Below, in pieces: positions 22,034 through 33,209 of a stretch of DNA of 64,000 bases. Location: assembly GCA_029448655.1 (NCBI GenBank), contig JACCLO010000014.1:1550001-1614000 (forward strand). Reading direction: 5' to 3'. Within the stretch, counting starts at the first letter, position 1; the number at the start of each line of letters is the position of its first letter. The notes beneath the pieces are model-generated. The model saw nothing but the letters and a program-made list of their open reading frames with translations, did no database searches and had not been told where the DNA came from. A program made the position numbers and the translations under genes. This stretch comes from Wolfiporia cocos (lineage: Eukaryota > Basidiomycota > Agaricomycetes > Polyporales > Phaeolaceae).

Positions 22034-24577
22034 CTTTAGTCCCGTACCCGCTGTAAAGAGTGTATTCGAGTCAATGTATCATATTTTTGGCAACGATGCG
22101 CGTGGCTTCGCTCGATCATTCCGTGTCGAAGTAACACTCTGGGTATATGGGCAAAAAGTGCAGGCTCTGGCTTTAATCGACAGCGGCGCAACCATATCGG
22201 TCATATCACAACAATTGGTCGATAAACATAAGCTGGTCACCGACAAATTAGTGTTTCCCATTACGGTTACAAACGCAGACGGAACAGAAAACGTCGCCGG
22301 CCGCTTAACGCAATTAGTAAAAGCATTTATGCAACATGGCACACACAAGGAAAAAACAGGTCTGACGGTCATGCACCTAGAACCGGACCTAATCCTTGGC
22401 TATGACTGGTTACGTCTCCACAATCCTACCTTTGATTGGAGGAAAGGAGAAATGGAATATGCACGCTGTACACACGACCAACCCTACACCAGAAAAAAGG
22501 GTAACCGCCCTTCTGAGGAGGAAGCAGTTGAACTCCCAGAAAAGGAAATCATCGAAATAAACTCGATTTGGGACACTCCCGTGGACATATTAGGAGAGGA
22601 GGACCCCAAAAATCCTTTGATTGCTTGGGTGGCAACCCTTGACGACGAGGAAATGAACCTGCTGACACAGTTGGCAGCCGAGGTACTTGACAAAGACCTC
22701 GACAAAGCAGACGACCGTGAGGAAAACACACCACCGATTGACATTGAAAAATGGCGATCGTTAGTGCCCAAACAATACCAAGAGTATGGGCCAACGGTGT
22801 TCTCACAAAAGGCATCAGAGAGGATGCCGGAACGGAAGCCCTGGGATCACGCCATAGTGCTTGAACCAGATGCGCAGCTTCCTCCCCCGGTAAAACCATA
22901 CAAAATGTCTCCCCAAGAGCGTAATAGCTTGAATGAGTGGATAGACACCGAACTACGGAAGGGTTACATTCAACCGTCCGAAAGTCCAATGGCATCCCCG
23001 GTTTTCTTCATCCACAAAAAGGATGGAGGACTGCGGATGGTTGTCGATTACAGGAGGCTAAACGAAATAACCGTAAAAAATCGTTATCCGATACCTCGGA
23101 TCGATGATCTCATTGATCAATTGTCCCATGCGACCATCTTCACCAAAATAGACCTTAGATGAGGATATAATAATGTCCGCATCAAGGAAGGTGATGAATG
23201 GAAGACGGCGTTTATTACACACCGTGGACTATACGAGGCAACGGTAATGTATTTCGGTTTCTGCAATGCCCCCGCAACGTTCCAAGCGATGATGAACTCT
23301 ATCCTCGCACCGTTCATTCGGACCGGCAAGGTGGTTGTCTACCTAGACGACATCTTGATTTTCGGGAATGATATGGAGGAACATCGGTGACTTACCAAAG
23401 GGGTTCTCCAAACCCTGAAGGACTCGGACTTGTATGCGAAGCCCGAAAAGTGCTTCTTTGAACAATCCTCCATCGAATACCTAGGAATGATCATTTCCGA
23501 TGGAAACATTATGATGGATCCAAAGAAGTACGCCGGAGTTCAGGACTGACCTAGACCTACTAAGGTCAAAGAGGTTCAAGCTTTCCTTGGATTTGCCAAT
23601 TTCTACAGGCGATTCATAGAAGGCTTCTCAAAAATAGCCAAACCACTCACCATGCTGACCAAAAAGTCAGAAGCTTGGCATTGGGACGCCGAGCAGGAAA
23701 ATGCTTTCCAAACCCTAAAGGAAGCATTTACCAAAGCGCCCGTGCTTCGAATCCCATCGCACGATCAGCCTTTCCGCGTAGAAACAGATGCGTCAGACTT
23801 CGCTACCGGAGCAGTACTATCTCAGTTAGATCCTACGGATAAAAAATTCCACCCCGTGGCGTACTATAGCAAATCGCTAAGTGCCCCGGAAAGGAACTAT
23901 GAGATCTACAACAAGGAAATGTTGGCTGTCATCAGGGCCCTAGAGGAGTGGCGACACTACCTAGAGGGACACCCTGAAAAATTCGAGATATGGTCGGATC
24001 ACCTAAACCTGACCTATTTCAAAACGGCGCAAAAACTGACGAGACGACAAGCCCGTTGGGCACTGTACCTCTCACGCTTCAACTTCCAAATGAAGCACAA
24101 ACCTGGAAAAACAATGCTAACCGCGGATCCTCTGTCCAGGTGGCCAGACCATGAGGAGGGGGTGGATCTCGATAATCGCGACCAGGTTCTTCTGAAACCT
24201 GAGTGTTTCGAGCAAGAGTACATGGCAATGGCTCTTGATACTGCCCCACAATCGGAAGATGAATCGATACTCCGAGAGATTCGCAAAGCGTTGCTAGACG
24301 ACAAGGTCACAAAAGACTACAAGGAGCTGCTCTCATCCGGCCCTCGTGAATTCAAAAAAGACCTATCAGAATGGAACTACGAAGGAGGGTTACTCCTCCG
24401 AAGAGGCAAAGTCTACGTTCCAGCTACACCAGCGGATATCAGACGGCAAGTGGTCGAGTATCATCACGATCACAAGTCAGCTGGGCATTTCGGACGCTAC
24501 AAAACGTACGAATTGCTAAGCCGCAACTATTGGTGGCCCGGAATGTTCGTTTACGTCAAAAAATACGTAGACGGATG
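22002..24577 (+). pseudogene. Family C pol: protease, RT, RNase H, integrase N-terminus
   Basis: Protease motif [14 protein letters not shown] with YLDDILIF, RNase H (ETDASDFATGAVLSQ), integrase zinc-binding start (YHHDHKSAGHFGRYKTYELL). In-frame TGA codons at 23160-23162 (Trp in family B), 23388-23390 and 23547-23549 (Trp in family B) kill it; all fit single transitions. It stops inside the integrase zinc finger, at the TSD GGATG of the M insertion. Confidence 0.88.
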
Positions 24578-25330
24578 TGTCACAGATTTTACCGGCAATC
24601 CCAGACCGGCGTCTATGGAGACATACGTCTAGCACCCCTTAGCCAAAAGGGCCACTATAACAGCGTTGCTGTTATAGCTGGGACTCACTATATGTGTAGT
24701 TCATATTCCCACGCTGGGCGCTTGCCCTTAGGTATTTGGCTTATACCATTGCGCGGTTATGCCTTATGGTATATTGTGCCACTGGGGTTTCCAAGCCCCA
24801 AATATTCTGTGACACTACCCCCTTCTCAAGGTTTCATTGTCCTCAATGAAGGGAAGGATTATGACATATAGTCGCCCCCGGTACTAAGCATTTACCATAC
24901 TATATGCTACCTTATATTAGAGGTTAAACCCCTAATGGTGCCAACCTCTTGAAGGCCCGAATTATCCCTTTGGATTTTGGGAACGGGTTAAGGCTTTTCA
25001 CGGTAGCCCACGTGACTTATGACCATTTATCTCCCTGCGGTGGGAGCCCTGAACAACCCAGGGGTCACGTGATAGTTGGGCGCTTTTCCCTTAAGCCAGG
25101 GGTTCGATGGAATACCCATATATGGATAAATGGCAGATTGCCATTATACGGGTTCGAACCGGTGACCTTAGGAACGCTGTTATAATGTCACAGATTTTAC
25201 CGGCAATCCCAGACCGGCGTCTATCAACACTGCTATTAGCCCCCCAAGCTAGTAGCCTATAAACCTCTGCTTATAAAGCTTTGTTACCCGTCCAACACCG
25301 CTTCAACAATCTATAAGTAAGTCTGCGTCA
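24578..25330 (-). mobile_element. Element M: TRIM-like miniature LTR element, TSD GGATG
   Basis: Flanked by GGATG (24573-24577 and 25331-25335) in family C integrase. Read on the minus strand, the 3' LTR is 24578-24814 (TGTCACAG/CTGTGACA ends) and a short or chimeric 5' LTR is 25186-25330; they share only their last ~39 bp. The 371-bp interior has no ORF. A PPT-like GAAGGGGGTAG abuts the 3' LTR and a PBS abuts the 5' LTR (25173-25184), matching 24656-24667 inside the 3' LTR. A tRNA T-arm-like GGTTCGAACCC follows the PBS. Confidence 0.7.
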
Positions 25331-26456
25331 GGATGCGACACATGCCAACGTATGAAGAACCACCCGCAGAAGCCGTATGGCCCCCTGCAACCCTTACCAG
25401 TGCCGTCAGGCCCGTGGGAAGTGGTGACAATAGACCTGATTACTCAGCTACCCCCATCGGGAATGCATGACGCGATCATGGTCGTAGTGGATCGGTTGAC
25501 CAAAAGAGCAAGGTTCTTCCCAATAGAAAATACCTTCTCAACGAAAGACCTAGCTACGATACTCTATCAAAAGGTATATCCCTTACACGGGTTGCCGAAA
25601 CAGATAGTATCGGACAGAGGAACACAATTCGCCTCAAAATTATTTGGTGAATGGTGCACCCTGCTGGGAATTCAAAGGTCGATGACTACTGCGTACCATC
25701 CGCAGGCAGACGGACAAACCGAACGAGTAAACCAAATACTCGAACAGTATCTACGGTGCTACATCAATACGTACCAAAAAGATAACTGGTCGGAGTTCCT
25801 GCCAACAGCGGAATTCGCGTACAATAATGCAGCCAGCGAAACTACCAAGGAATCTCCGTTCCTGGTGGAATTAGGTCGTCACCCTATTGCAGGACCAAGC
25901 AGTTTCAAACCAAGTCGAAACAAAGACTTAGTAGAAATTGCGAACACACGGTTCTCTGCACAGGAAAAAGCTAAAGCGGCAATGAAAATTGCAGCCGAAA
26001 GATGGTCCTGGTACTATGACCAAAAGAAGCAGGTCGTCCCCTTCAAAGTGGGTGACAAAGTACTCGTGGACGTGCGAAGCTGGCAAGACACCGAAAGAAG
26101 TCTAGCCCCTCGCTACATCGGCCCATTCCGAATCATGGGAAAATTGGGACCGGTAACGTTCAAAGTGTACATGGACGCGCAATATAGGGCTCACCACCCT
26201 GTGTTCCATGCTTCGAAACTGGTCATGTACAAGGAATCAACCATCGAAGGTCAAAAGAGTCATTCTCCTGCGGCTGACAAGCCAACGGAAATGGAAGACC
26301 CGGAAGAATGGGAAGTGGAAGCCATTCTCGACCATCGCAACCGACGCGGCCGGTGGGAATACCTTATCCATTGGAAAGGCACCGGACCCGTGGAGGACAC
26401 GTGGGAAATCGAGGAACATTTGGCTAACGCTAAGGAGATACTGGACGAGTACAAGG
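25331..26456 (+). pseudogene. Family C pol: integrase core and chromodomain
   Basis: Continues the integrase after the M insertion: CDTCQRMKNH completes the HHCC finger, then the DDE core (VTIDLITQLPPS, IVSDRGTQF, AYHPQADGQTERVN), a GPFRI module and a chromodomain (VEAILDHRNRRGRWEYLIHWKG) ending at LDEYK, where an E solo LTR interrupts. No stop within this part. Confidence 0.88.
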
Positions 26457-27035
26457 TGACACAGACTTACAGAGGCTGTGCGACCTGCTATAGGCAGGGG
26501 ATAAACCCCAAGGTCTTGCGACGAGACGGCAACGAGCAACGACGAATGTAGAGGCATTCCCTCGGAATTAAGGAAGTCGTCGTACAGGATACTTGCATTG
26601 TCGAGTCGCTACCAGTCAAGCAGTAGAGGACGCCCTAAGGCGGGTCGCACAGCGCACATGTGAGAGAGGAGCCAGAGGCCCAAACGTCGAGAATCTTAAG
26701 GATGGGGAGTAAGCCCCATTCCTGTCGTATCTTATATACATGCAAGAACGGTACGTCAAGTGTCTACCCTTAAGTGCTGGCCTGTGCGCAGCACCGCCCT
26801 AACAGCTGAGGTAAGTAAGTACGTAAGCGAGACATGTGATACAGTGTGTGACGTGTAACGTGAGTGTGATGAGGCGCGCGCTACCCTACAGCGCTAACCT
26901 AACAGTCAGGTGACCAACAAGCTAAAGAGACGCACGAGGAGGTGGCTGAGGCTCAGAGGAGCGGCGTACGCCTAGCGCCGCCCGTATAACCTATAGCGAG
27001 GATTGTTACTATATCCCCCCGGATATTCTGTGACA
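26457..27035 (-). mobile_element. Solo LTR, family E (579 bp), TSD CAAGG
   Basis: TGACACAGACTTACAG... to ...GGATATTCTGTGACA, with CAAGG on both sides (26452-26456, 27036-27040). Sense is minus (TATATAAG near 26730). It separates the chromodomain from the dUTPase of family C. Confidence 0.94.
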
Positions 27036-27765
27036 CAAGGCAAAATATTCAGCCCTTAGTACCGACCCGAATCAACCCCTTCGCCGATCAACTAGACTCG
27101 GCGGAACACGGCAAACAGTAGCCGTCTTCGACCCTGACTCGCCGGATTGGGATTCGGACACATGTGTCTGGCCCGATGACTTGCCCCAATATCGAGACGA
27201 TGTCGGCCCAACACAACCGAAAGTGTACTACAAGCGCGACCCCTTTACAGGACAATGGGTACATTCCGACGTTGAGTTCAACGAAGACTTGGAAATCGAA
27301 GTAGGAGTCAATGGCAAACTACCGACCAGGGAAACAACCGATGCAATTGGCTACGACCTGTATGCCACACAGGATATCCTGATTAATTCATGGAAATCCG
27401 CTTCGGTCCCCACAGATATTCGCATCAAAGTTCCATATGGAACATACGGTCGGATAGCGCCAAGGTCTGGACTTGCGAAAAAGGGCATCGACATCCTTGC
27501 AGGTGTAATAGACCATGACTACCGCGGAGAAGTCCTTGTCATGTTAATGAACCTCACCAGAGACCCGTACCAAGTAAGGAAAGGCAACAGAATTGCGCAG
27601 CTAATCTGCGAAGTAGCAATCACGCCCGAAATACAGGAGTCCATGACAAAGGAGAAGTTCGAAAAAGAATTTCGACCTCACCTACATGGAAGTGGGCCCT
27701 ACAACGAGCAGTTCAACAAGCCAACCACGCGCGGTACACAAGGTTTTGGATCGACAGGACGATAA
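27036..27765 (+). pseudogene. Family C pol C-terminus: linker and dUTPase
   Basis: In frame with the chromodomain once the E LTR and one TSD are removed. A linker (FDPDSPDWDSDTCVWPDD, shared with family B) leads to a trimeric-type dUTPase: GYDLYAT, APRSGLA, GVIDHDYRGEV, GNRIAQLI and GTQGFGSTGR in order. All five conserved motifs are present, so the domain itself could be active. It ends at 27765, about 80 bp before the PPT. Confidence 0.9.
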
Positions 27766-27862
27766 AAGTGGAAAAATCGTAAAGACTAACCCTTCAATGG
27801 GCTCTAGCACAACTTCTACTCTCAACGGGGTCTTCGAAATCTAAGGGGGGGGGGGGGGGTAA

Positions 27863-28482
27863 TGTCACAAGAATTCTCCTAGTTTCCCTATATTTCTTAC
27901 TATTTTTCCGGCAATTCTACGAATTATCTACGACTTTCTAGACCAATAACTAGCTTATCTGGTTCATAAGTTAACGGTTACATACGTGCCGAATGATGGC
28001 CGCGTTATCTCCCGTAACGACGGTCTTATCTTATCACTAGTAGTTACCATCAGTCACATGTCTAGTTCTAGCCAATCGGACATTCCGTCCGGAAGCCGTC
28101 AGCCTATAAATGTCAGCGGACTGGGCTTTGGTCACGCCCTGTCTTTGTAATGACAAGAGCGCAAAACGCCATTCGTGCGGCCTATGCCGCCTTTCTATAT
28201 CCTGGTTTTGATCGGTATATGTATTTATTGCGTATTACTCAGTACTTAGCTACCTGGGGACTTGTACATACGAATACGGATATTAGTATTACCTAATAGG
28301 ACTGTTAGGGGTCTTATTTATCATGTATATATACTAGCCTTGCTGAGCGCTATTGCCTCAGTTCTATTCATTGCATTCATACTACGAGTTAACCACTCAA
28401 CGTATCCTGCTTAACAACTGCTTATATCTCTTGCCTAACCAGCAATCCCAAGATCATTACTAGTAAGTGTTATCTTGTGTTA
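27863..28482 (+). repeat. Family C 3' LTR (620 bp)
   Basis: Begins TGTCACAAGAATTC directly after the 15-G PPT and TAA. The probable end is CTTGTGTTA, a mutated CTTGTGTCA. A TATATATACTAG box lies near 28328. The right end is inferred only from the inverted-repeat pattern. Confidence 0.75.
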
Positions 28483-28983
28483 GGTTGGTACACTGAAGCT
28501 GGTATATATTTATATATGCCACTGTGGTGACTGCACATCTCAGGTTAAACCTGACGACATTTATTGCTTCGTTCTTGTATGACACAATGAGTAGTAATAG
28601 TGACCACTAAGTGGTTGGAAGCCAGTGACTGCATGAGATTGAACTGCATATATATCTATTTCAATGTGCAAGTGTCAGAGCTGCTGGGCAGGATAATATA
28701 TAACTGTGTGCAAGTCAACAACATTAGTGATAACATATGAGGGCAGACTGCATGTGTTAAGCACTGCCCAAGACAATAGCAGCGCTTCGTTGTATCATTA
28801 ATATTAGAAGCTTTACTGGTGAAAACTATTATTGTCAGGTTTTGTGATGCTTAGCTAGTGGTACATACATGATGCAGATCGTCTTGGATCACTCACTGGA
28901 GTCTTAGGTACTTGATTTTATGTTTATATTAGTGCATCATGGTTTACAATCTTGGAGTCGAGGCACTATTCTATGCTAACCTT
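28483..28983. other. AT-rich spacer, no feature seen
   Basis: No ORF with plausible coding character, no repeat boundary and no LTR terminus recognised. Confidence 0.4.
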
Positions 28984-29178
28984 TGGGACCGGTCCGGGAC
29001 TGGTCCAGACCGGTCCCAACCGGTCCTGTATAAATTGAAATTGACAACTCGTTAGGACCAGGACCAGGACCGTGTTAGGACCGGGACTGGACCGGACCGC
29101 TGAATCGGTCCTAATCAGTCCGGTCCTGGTCCTGTCCTTGGTCTTTAGCGGTCCTTGGGACCGGACCTCGCAACACTA
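28984..29178. repeat. GGACC/GGTCC-rich repeat, possible hAT-type MITE remnant
   Basis: About 190 bp densely packed with GGACCGGTCC-like palindromic units in both orientations. The right end reads ...GACCTCGCAACACTA; inverted this is TAGTGTTGCGAGGTC, a hAT-like terminus. No matching left terminus or 8-bp TSD is found. Confidence 0.55.
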
Positions 29179-29544
29179 TCGCCAACAACCCCTAGCCACA
29201 AATTACAAGTACTGTATTTAACAGAGTTTCCTACATCTTTAATACAGATATCAATGAGCGATACAAGCAATTCACTATTGCCTCGATAAGCTTCCACAGT
29301 GCCGTGGCCTTCAACTTTCGTCGAAGGGGCACGCAGAGACGCCCGCCGCTGGCAGTGTGCACGTGAAATCCACGTGATCCTCAGCGCTTGCATCTACGCA
29401 AACCCGCTGGGTAATTACCTGCCTATCAACGTAAATATACAAGCGCCTTGCAAAAGTTGTATATCGGAGGTGCCCAACATTGTTGGTATGTCGCCCGCTT
29501 CCTTCTGCTTTTCCTTCCATCATCGCGGGCGTATTGACATCCAC

Positions 29545-31005
29545 GATAGGAGTACGCTTGACTGGTCAACTGACTGGATGGGCAACCACCAAGGATCTAA
29601 TCTTGCATTGACATCTAGCTGGGAAGCTGACTGTTCGAGTGCGTGCTCCGGCTCTCGCTGGCGAAGAGTTTCCAGGAGCTGATGCTGAGCGGTTGTTAGG
29701 GAGGTACCGGCCGCATCCTCGAGTACTTCGGCCCCGGCTTGTTCAACCAGTCTTGCACAGGCCTGCAACGGTTGCGAACATGGGTGCTGAGGTCGGTGCG
29801 ACGATGTCCACGTTTCCCTACACGCCGGACATGCGCGCGTACCTCACCGCTACCGGCCGTGCCCCCGTTGCACGCGCCGCGGATGATGCAGCTGCTGAAG
29901 GCTTCCTTACGGCGGAATAGGGCGCGGAAATATCGTGCGTACTCACGTCGTCTCATCCCGCATTTAACTTCCATCATTAATTCCCCCACCTCGGGGCTTT
30001 ATCCTCGCATGGTGCAATTTTGCTGACGGCTGGCTGGACGGCAGAACTTGTCCGAGCTGGAGCCGACCATCAACGCGCCGTTCACCCCTGATCTCACGAC
30101 GCCCCTCTCTAACTTTGGCGCATTCGTCAAGGAACAGGGCTGGAAAGACAGAAAGACAAGTTGTCTGTGGGTCTTATTGGTTCGTGCACGAACAGCTCGT
30201 ACAAGGACATGGTGCGTGCTCCGCTCTCTTCCTACCTATCGCGGGCAGTGTTGACGCACGGACAGCGCAGACGAGCATTGCAGATTTGGCTAAGCAAGCC
30301 AAGGCTGCAGGACTTACGGTGAAGGTGCGGCAGGCGCGCAATCCTCCCCTCTAGGACCGAGTTGAACTTGAGGATAGAGGGGACGTGTAGTGGAAACGCG
30401 AGGACAAGAAGCATGAGGAGAACGGTGCGTGACTCTGCAAGGACTTGGCAGTGGCCGATGCTGAACGTCCTCATCAGCGATCCTCACGTCGTTCAACCAG
30501 TCAGTATACCGCCACTTATTTCGAAGCTGCTCTGATCCCTCACCCCTCTGCAGCAACTTCAAGCCCCATAACGACAATGGTCGGCTCATGGTGAACTTCC
30601 TCGCCTCGCCCACTATCATCACCGCGATAGCCTTCTCCGGTAAACTCTCCTTAAACCCGATGATAGACACACTCCGCACGCCCTCTGGTGTGCCCTCCAA
30701 GTTGACGCCGCCAAAGGGCCAGGACCTGCCCACGGCAGGCTTCGCCCCTGGCGAGACCGCTTTCTGCCCGTGTCCGACGTCCTCCCCTCAGCCCGACACG
30801 GAGGTCGTCATCCGGCCCGACTCGCAGCATCTCGAGCGCCTTGAGCTGTTCCCTTCACACTTCGGCGAGGGCAGCGGGAACCCGCGCGGCCTGGAGCTTC
30901 CGCCGTTGAAGGTGCTCATGCGCATTCGGGCAAAGTGGATCACATCTCGACGGCGGACTCGCGGCTCAAGTACAGGGCCATTTAACTAATATCTCGGGGA
31001 ACCTT
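29545..31005 (+). pseudogene. Decayed aconitase (aconitate hydratase) pseudogene
   Basis: Aconitase homology recurs in order across all three frames: [67 protein letters not shown], the iron-sulfur-ligand region [15 protein letters not shown], then AFSGKLSLNPMIDTL, LPPLKVL and LKYRG. Aconitase isomerises citrate to isocitrate in mitochondria. At least six frame changes and stops separate the blocks, and both termini are missing. Possible intron remnants lie near 29930-30030 and 30510-30580. Alignment was by eye from knowledge of the family. Confidence 0.82.
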
Positions 31006-31315
31006 CATGTCCTTTAGGACATGCGGAGCTGAATATTGCATTCGACAGTGATTACTGTATGTTGAGCGTCATATAGTTGCATGAGATTAGCTTAAGTGCA
31101 GCGGAAGGTGATGAATGACGAGGGAGGAGAGGTTAACGTAGTGTTTGACCATGACCATGAAGCATTGCAGAGCAAGACGGATACCATTGTGAAATGTGTC
31201 AAGGTGTGCTGGCAGCCATGGGCTGACCCTCCTTTCTCTCTTACCACCACCATCGCCTTAGGCGCTCACGTACCGTCCACCTAAACAACACCCCCTACGC
31301 ATCGTCCACCTCACC

Positions 31316-32577
31316 ATGAACACCCAACGCACCGTCCCGAGTACACAGAGGGTCCCTAACGACATCACCCCTGCTACCTTTGCCTTTAACCTACATAACG
31401 CCGCCCAGAGCATCCACCGGGCACACGAAACCACACCATCAACTTACGCTCTTCCTCTTTGGAAGACGCATGTATCATACCTCCTCACTGCTATCACCCA
31501 TGGTGCCAATGAATTGGCCCACACCAAACTCCCTTCCCTGCTCACTTTGCAGCAGGACGTCAACAACCTTGCGCTACACCTCACCTCACTCCTAGCGCCT
31601 ACGTTCAACAACCCTTTGCCCACCCCTCCCACGCCTTCCACCCCTGAGCCACGCACCACTCCATCCATGCCTCACCTCAAGCACGTTTCTAACCACTCTA
31701 TCCGACCCACTCCAAAGAAACCCAAACCGCGTCTCCACTGGGTTCTGAATCGTCCCGAGACACCACCTCGAACACCATCCCCACAACCTACACCTCCCCG
31801 TACCCCATCACCCACCCCCACTCATCACTCTGTCAACTCTGTCGACACCGTCGAATTCCTCCTCGAGCCACCAATATATGACCACCCTATTGGCCCCCTC
31901 GAAGAACCCCTTTACGACCACCCTGCTGGTCCTAGTGATGTGCAAAGCACGGCTCGGCTCAAAGCCCGGGGCTTGGGCCCGGCTTTGAAGGGCTTGGGCT
32001 CAGCGGAATGTCAAGCCGGGCCCTCCTTGACGGCTCAGGCCGGCTTGGGCCCGGCTCAAGCTCAGGCCGGGGCTTATGGGTAATCATGTAGGACCTCGAA
32101 ATTATTGGCTTGTGCAGCTCAAATGGCAGCACAACATATTCAGAATGCTTATATGTCTACTATTTGTTGTTATTCTGATCTACAAGTGTTTTTACAGCTG
32201 CTTATGATGTTGACCGAAAATCCAGATCTCAATCACAACCCCGATCGCAACAGTAGTCACAACGTTCCGCACTGTGTTAGCAATACACAAGTCATTGTAA
32301 TGGTCGTTGAGATCATATAAGGTGAATTGATGCAAAATCTTAAACCAAAGGGCCCATTTTTGCTAATTCTAACAACACCACAGCTGCGCGCCTAAAGCCG
32401 CCGGCTCAGGGCTCGGCTACGGCCGGCTCACGATCCAAGCCGGGCCCTGAGCCGTCTTAAGCCGCCCCCCCAGGCTCGGCCCAGCCCGGCTTAAGTCAGC
32501 TCGGCCAGGCCTGGCTCACGGCTTTGAGCCGTGCTTTGCACATCACTAGCTGGTCCTGTGGAAGGACCAATCTATAG
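31316..32577 (+). pseudogene. Unknown Pro/Thr-rich ORF, interrupted by a hAT-type MITE and truncated by LTR K
   Basis: From ATG at 31316: a helical N-terminal region (ITPATFAFNLHNAAQSI...), a Pro/Thr/Ser-rich middle with PPRTPSPQP units and a repeat PIYDHPIGPLEEPLYDHPAGP. The MITE at 31933-32548 interrupts the repeat; without it and one TSD the frame continues as GPVEGPIY until LTR K starts at 32578. No domain recognised. Composition resembles fungal regulatory or gag-like proteins, but no function can be assigned. Confidence 0.55.
31933..32548. mobile_element. hAT-type MITE (616 bp), 8-bp TSD GCTGGTCC
   Basis: Terminal inverted repeats start TAGTGATGTGCAAAGCACGG; the right end is ...CGTGCTTTGCACATCACTA. 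The 8-bp GCTGGTCC at 31925-31932 and 32549-32556 and the TAGNG-type terminus fit hAT. The interior is GC-rich, full of GGCTCGGC/GCCGGGCC units, with no transposase. Confidence 0.88.
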
Positions 32578-33034
32578 TGTCACAAATTCTCAGAAATAGG
32601 TACCCCCCCCTGTCTCGAACCAAGGGCTGTATGGTACCATGATCATGTGACGTATATAGGCGGTCTAGCGTATGGCTTAACGGTTACGCGTAGCATAGTG
32701 CGGCTACCCAGGTCACGTGATAGGCTTACGTATGCAGAGGCTGTGTAGATAGCGCACGGACCCTTACTTGAGGGCGGGCCTTACTGCCTGCCGCGCGCAT
32801 CTCCTCATGTATATAAGGCTTGTCGTATGGGGCTTACTCCCCAGACTTGTCAATCTCGTTGTTGGGGGCGCTTCCCCTCTTACTGCTACCACTAGGCGTG
32901 CGCACTTGAGCCCAACCTCCTCACCTCGCTATGCGACTCCCTTACTGAGTCATTACGGCGTTGTACCTCGTCTATACGACTTGGAGCAGGAGGATATGAG
33001 GCTATACACGTATGTCCTATGTCAGTTCGTGACA
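32578..33034 (+). mobile_element. LTR K (457 bp)
   Basis: TGTCACAAATTCTC... to ...TCAGTTCGTGACA, TATATAAGG near 32814 followed by CCCCAGACTTGTC at the transcript-start position. The 5-bp flanks differ (TATAG, CCGGT), so it is not a simple solo LTR. Confidence 0.7.
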
Positions 33035-33209
33035 CCGGTCGCAGCAGTCGTGGGCCGACCCGTGACCGTCATGACCGTCTGGTCATGGAAGACATGGGCC
33101 CACCCGATGGTAGGCCTGACAGTTAAGGCATGGGCCGACGACCGGCTGACCTGAACCGTTAGGGGTTGGTACAAGCCGGTTGACCTGAACCGTCACCTAC
33201 CGTCGCTGA
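33035..33209. other. GC-rich junction segment between LTR K and B2
   Basis: No coding or LTR terminus recognised. It contains a repeated GACCTGAACCGT and a CGTGACCGTCATGACCG stretch. It joins abruptly to B2 protease, so one side has been lost by deletion or recombination. Confidence 0.4.

Larger units (their letters stand above)
21213..28482 (+). mobile_element. Ty3/Gypsy family C element, 5'-truncated and decayed
   Basis: Plus-strand chromovirus lacking its 5' LTR and the start of gag. Gag and pol are in overlapping frames (pol +1). Pol order matches family B, with a C-terminal dUTPase. It is interrupted by a TRIM-like element (24578-25330) and an E solo LTR (26457-27035), and RT contains three stops. 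The PPT is a run of 15 G before the 3' LTR. Confidence 0.9.

Noticed and set aside
22549..22995. Antisense ORF opposite family C protease-RT
   Set aside because: Shadow of pol; no independent motifs.
32578..33034. LTR K as the 5' LTR of B2
   Set aside because: Its sequence is unrelated to the B 3' LTR at 38040 and no PBS match follows it.
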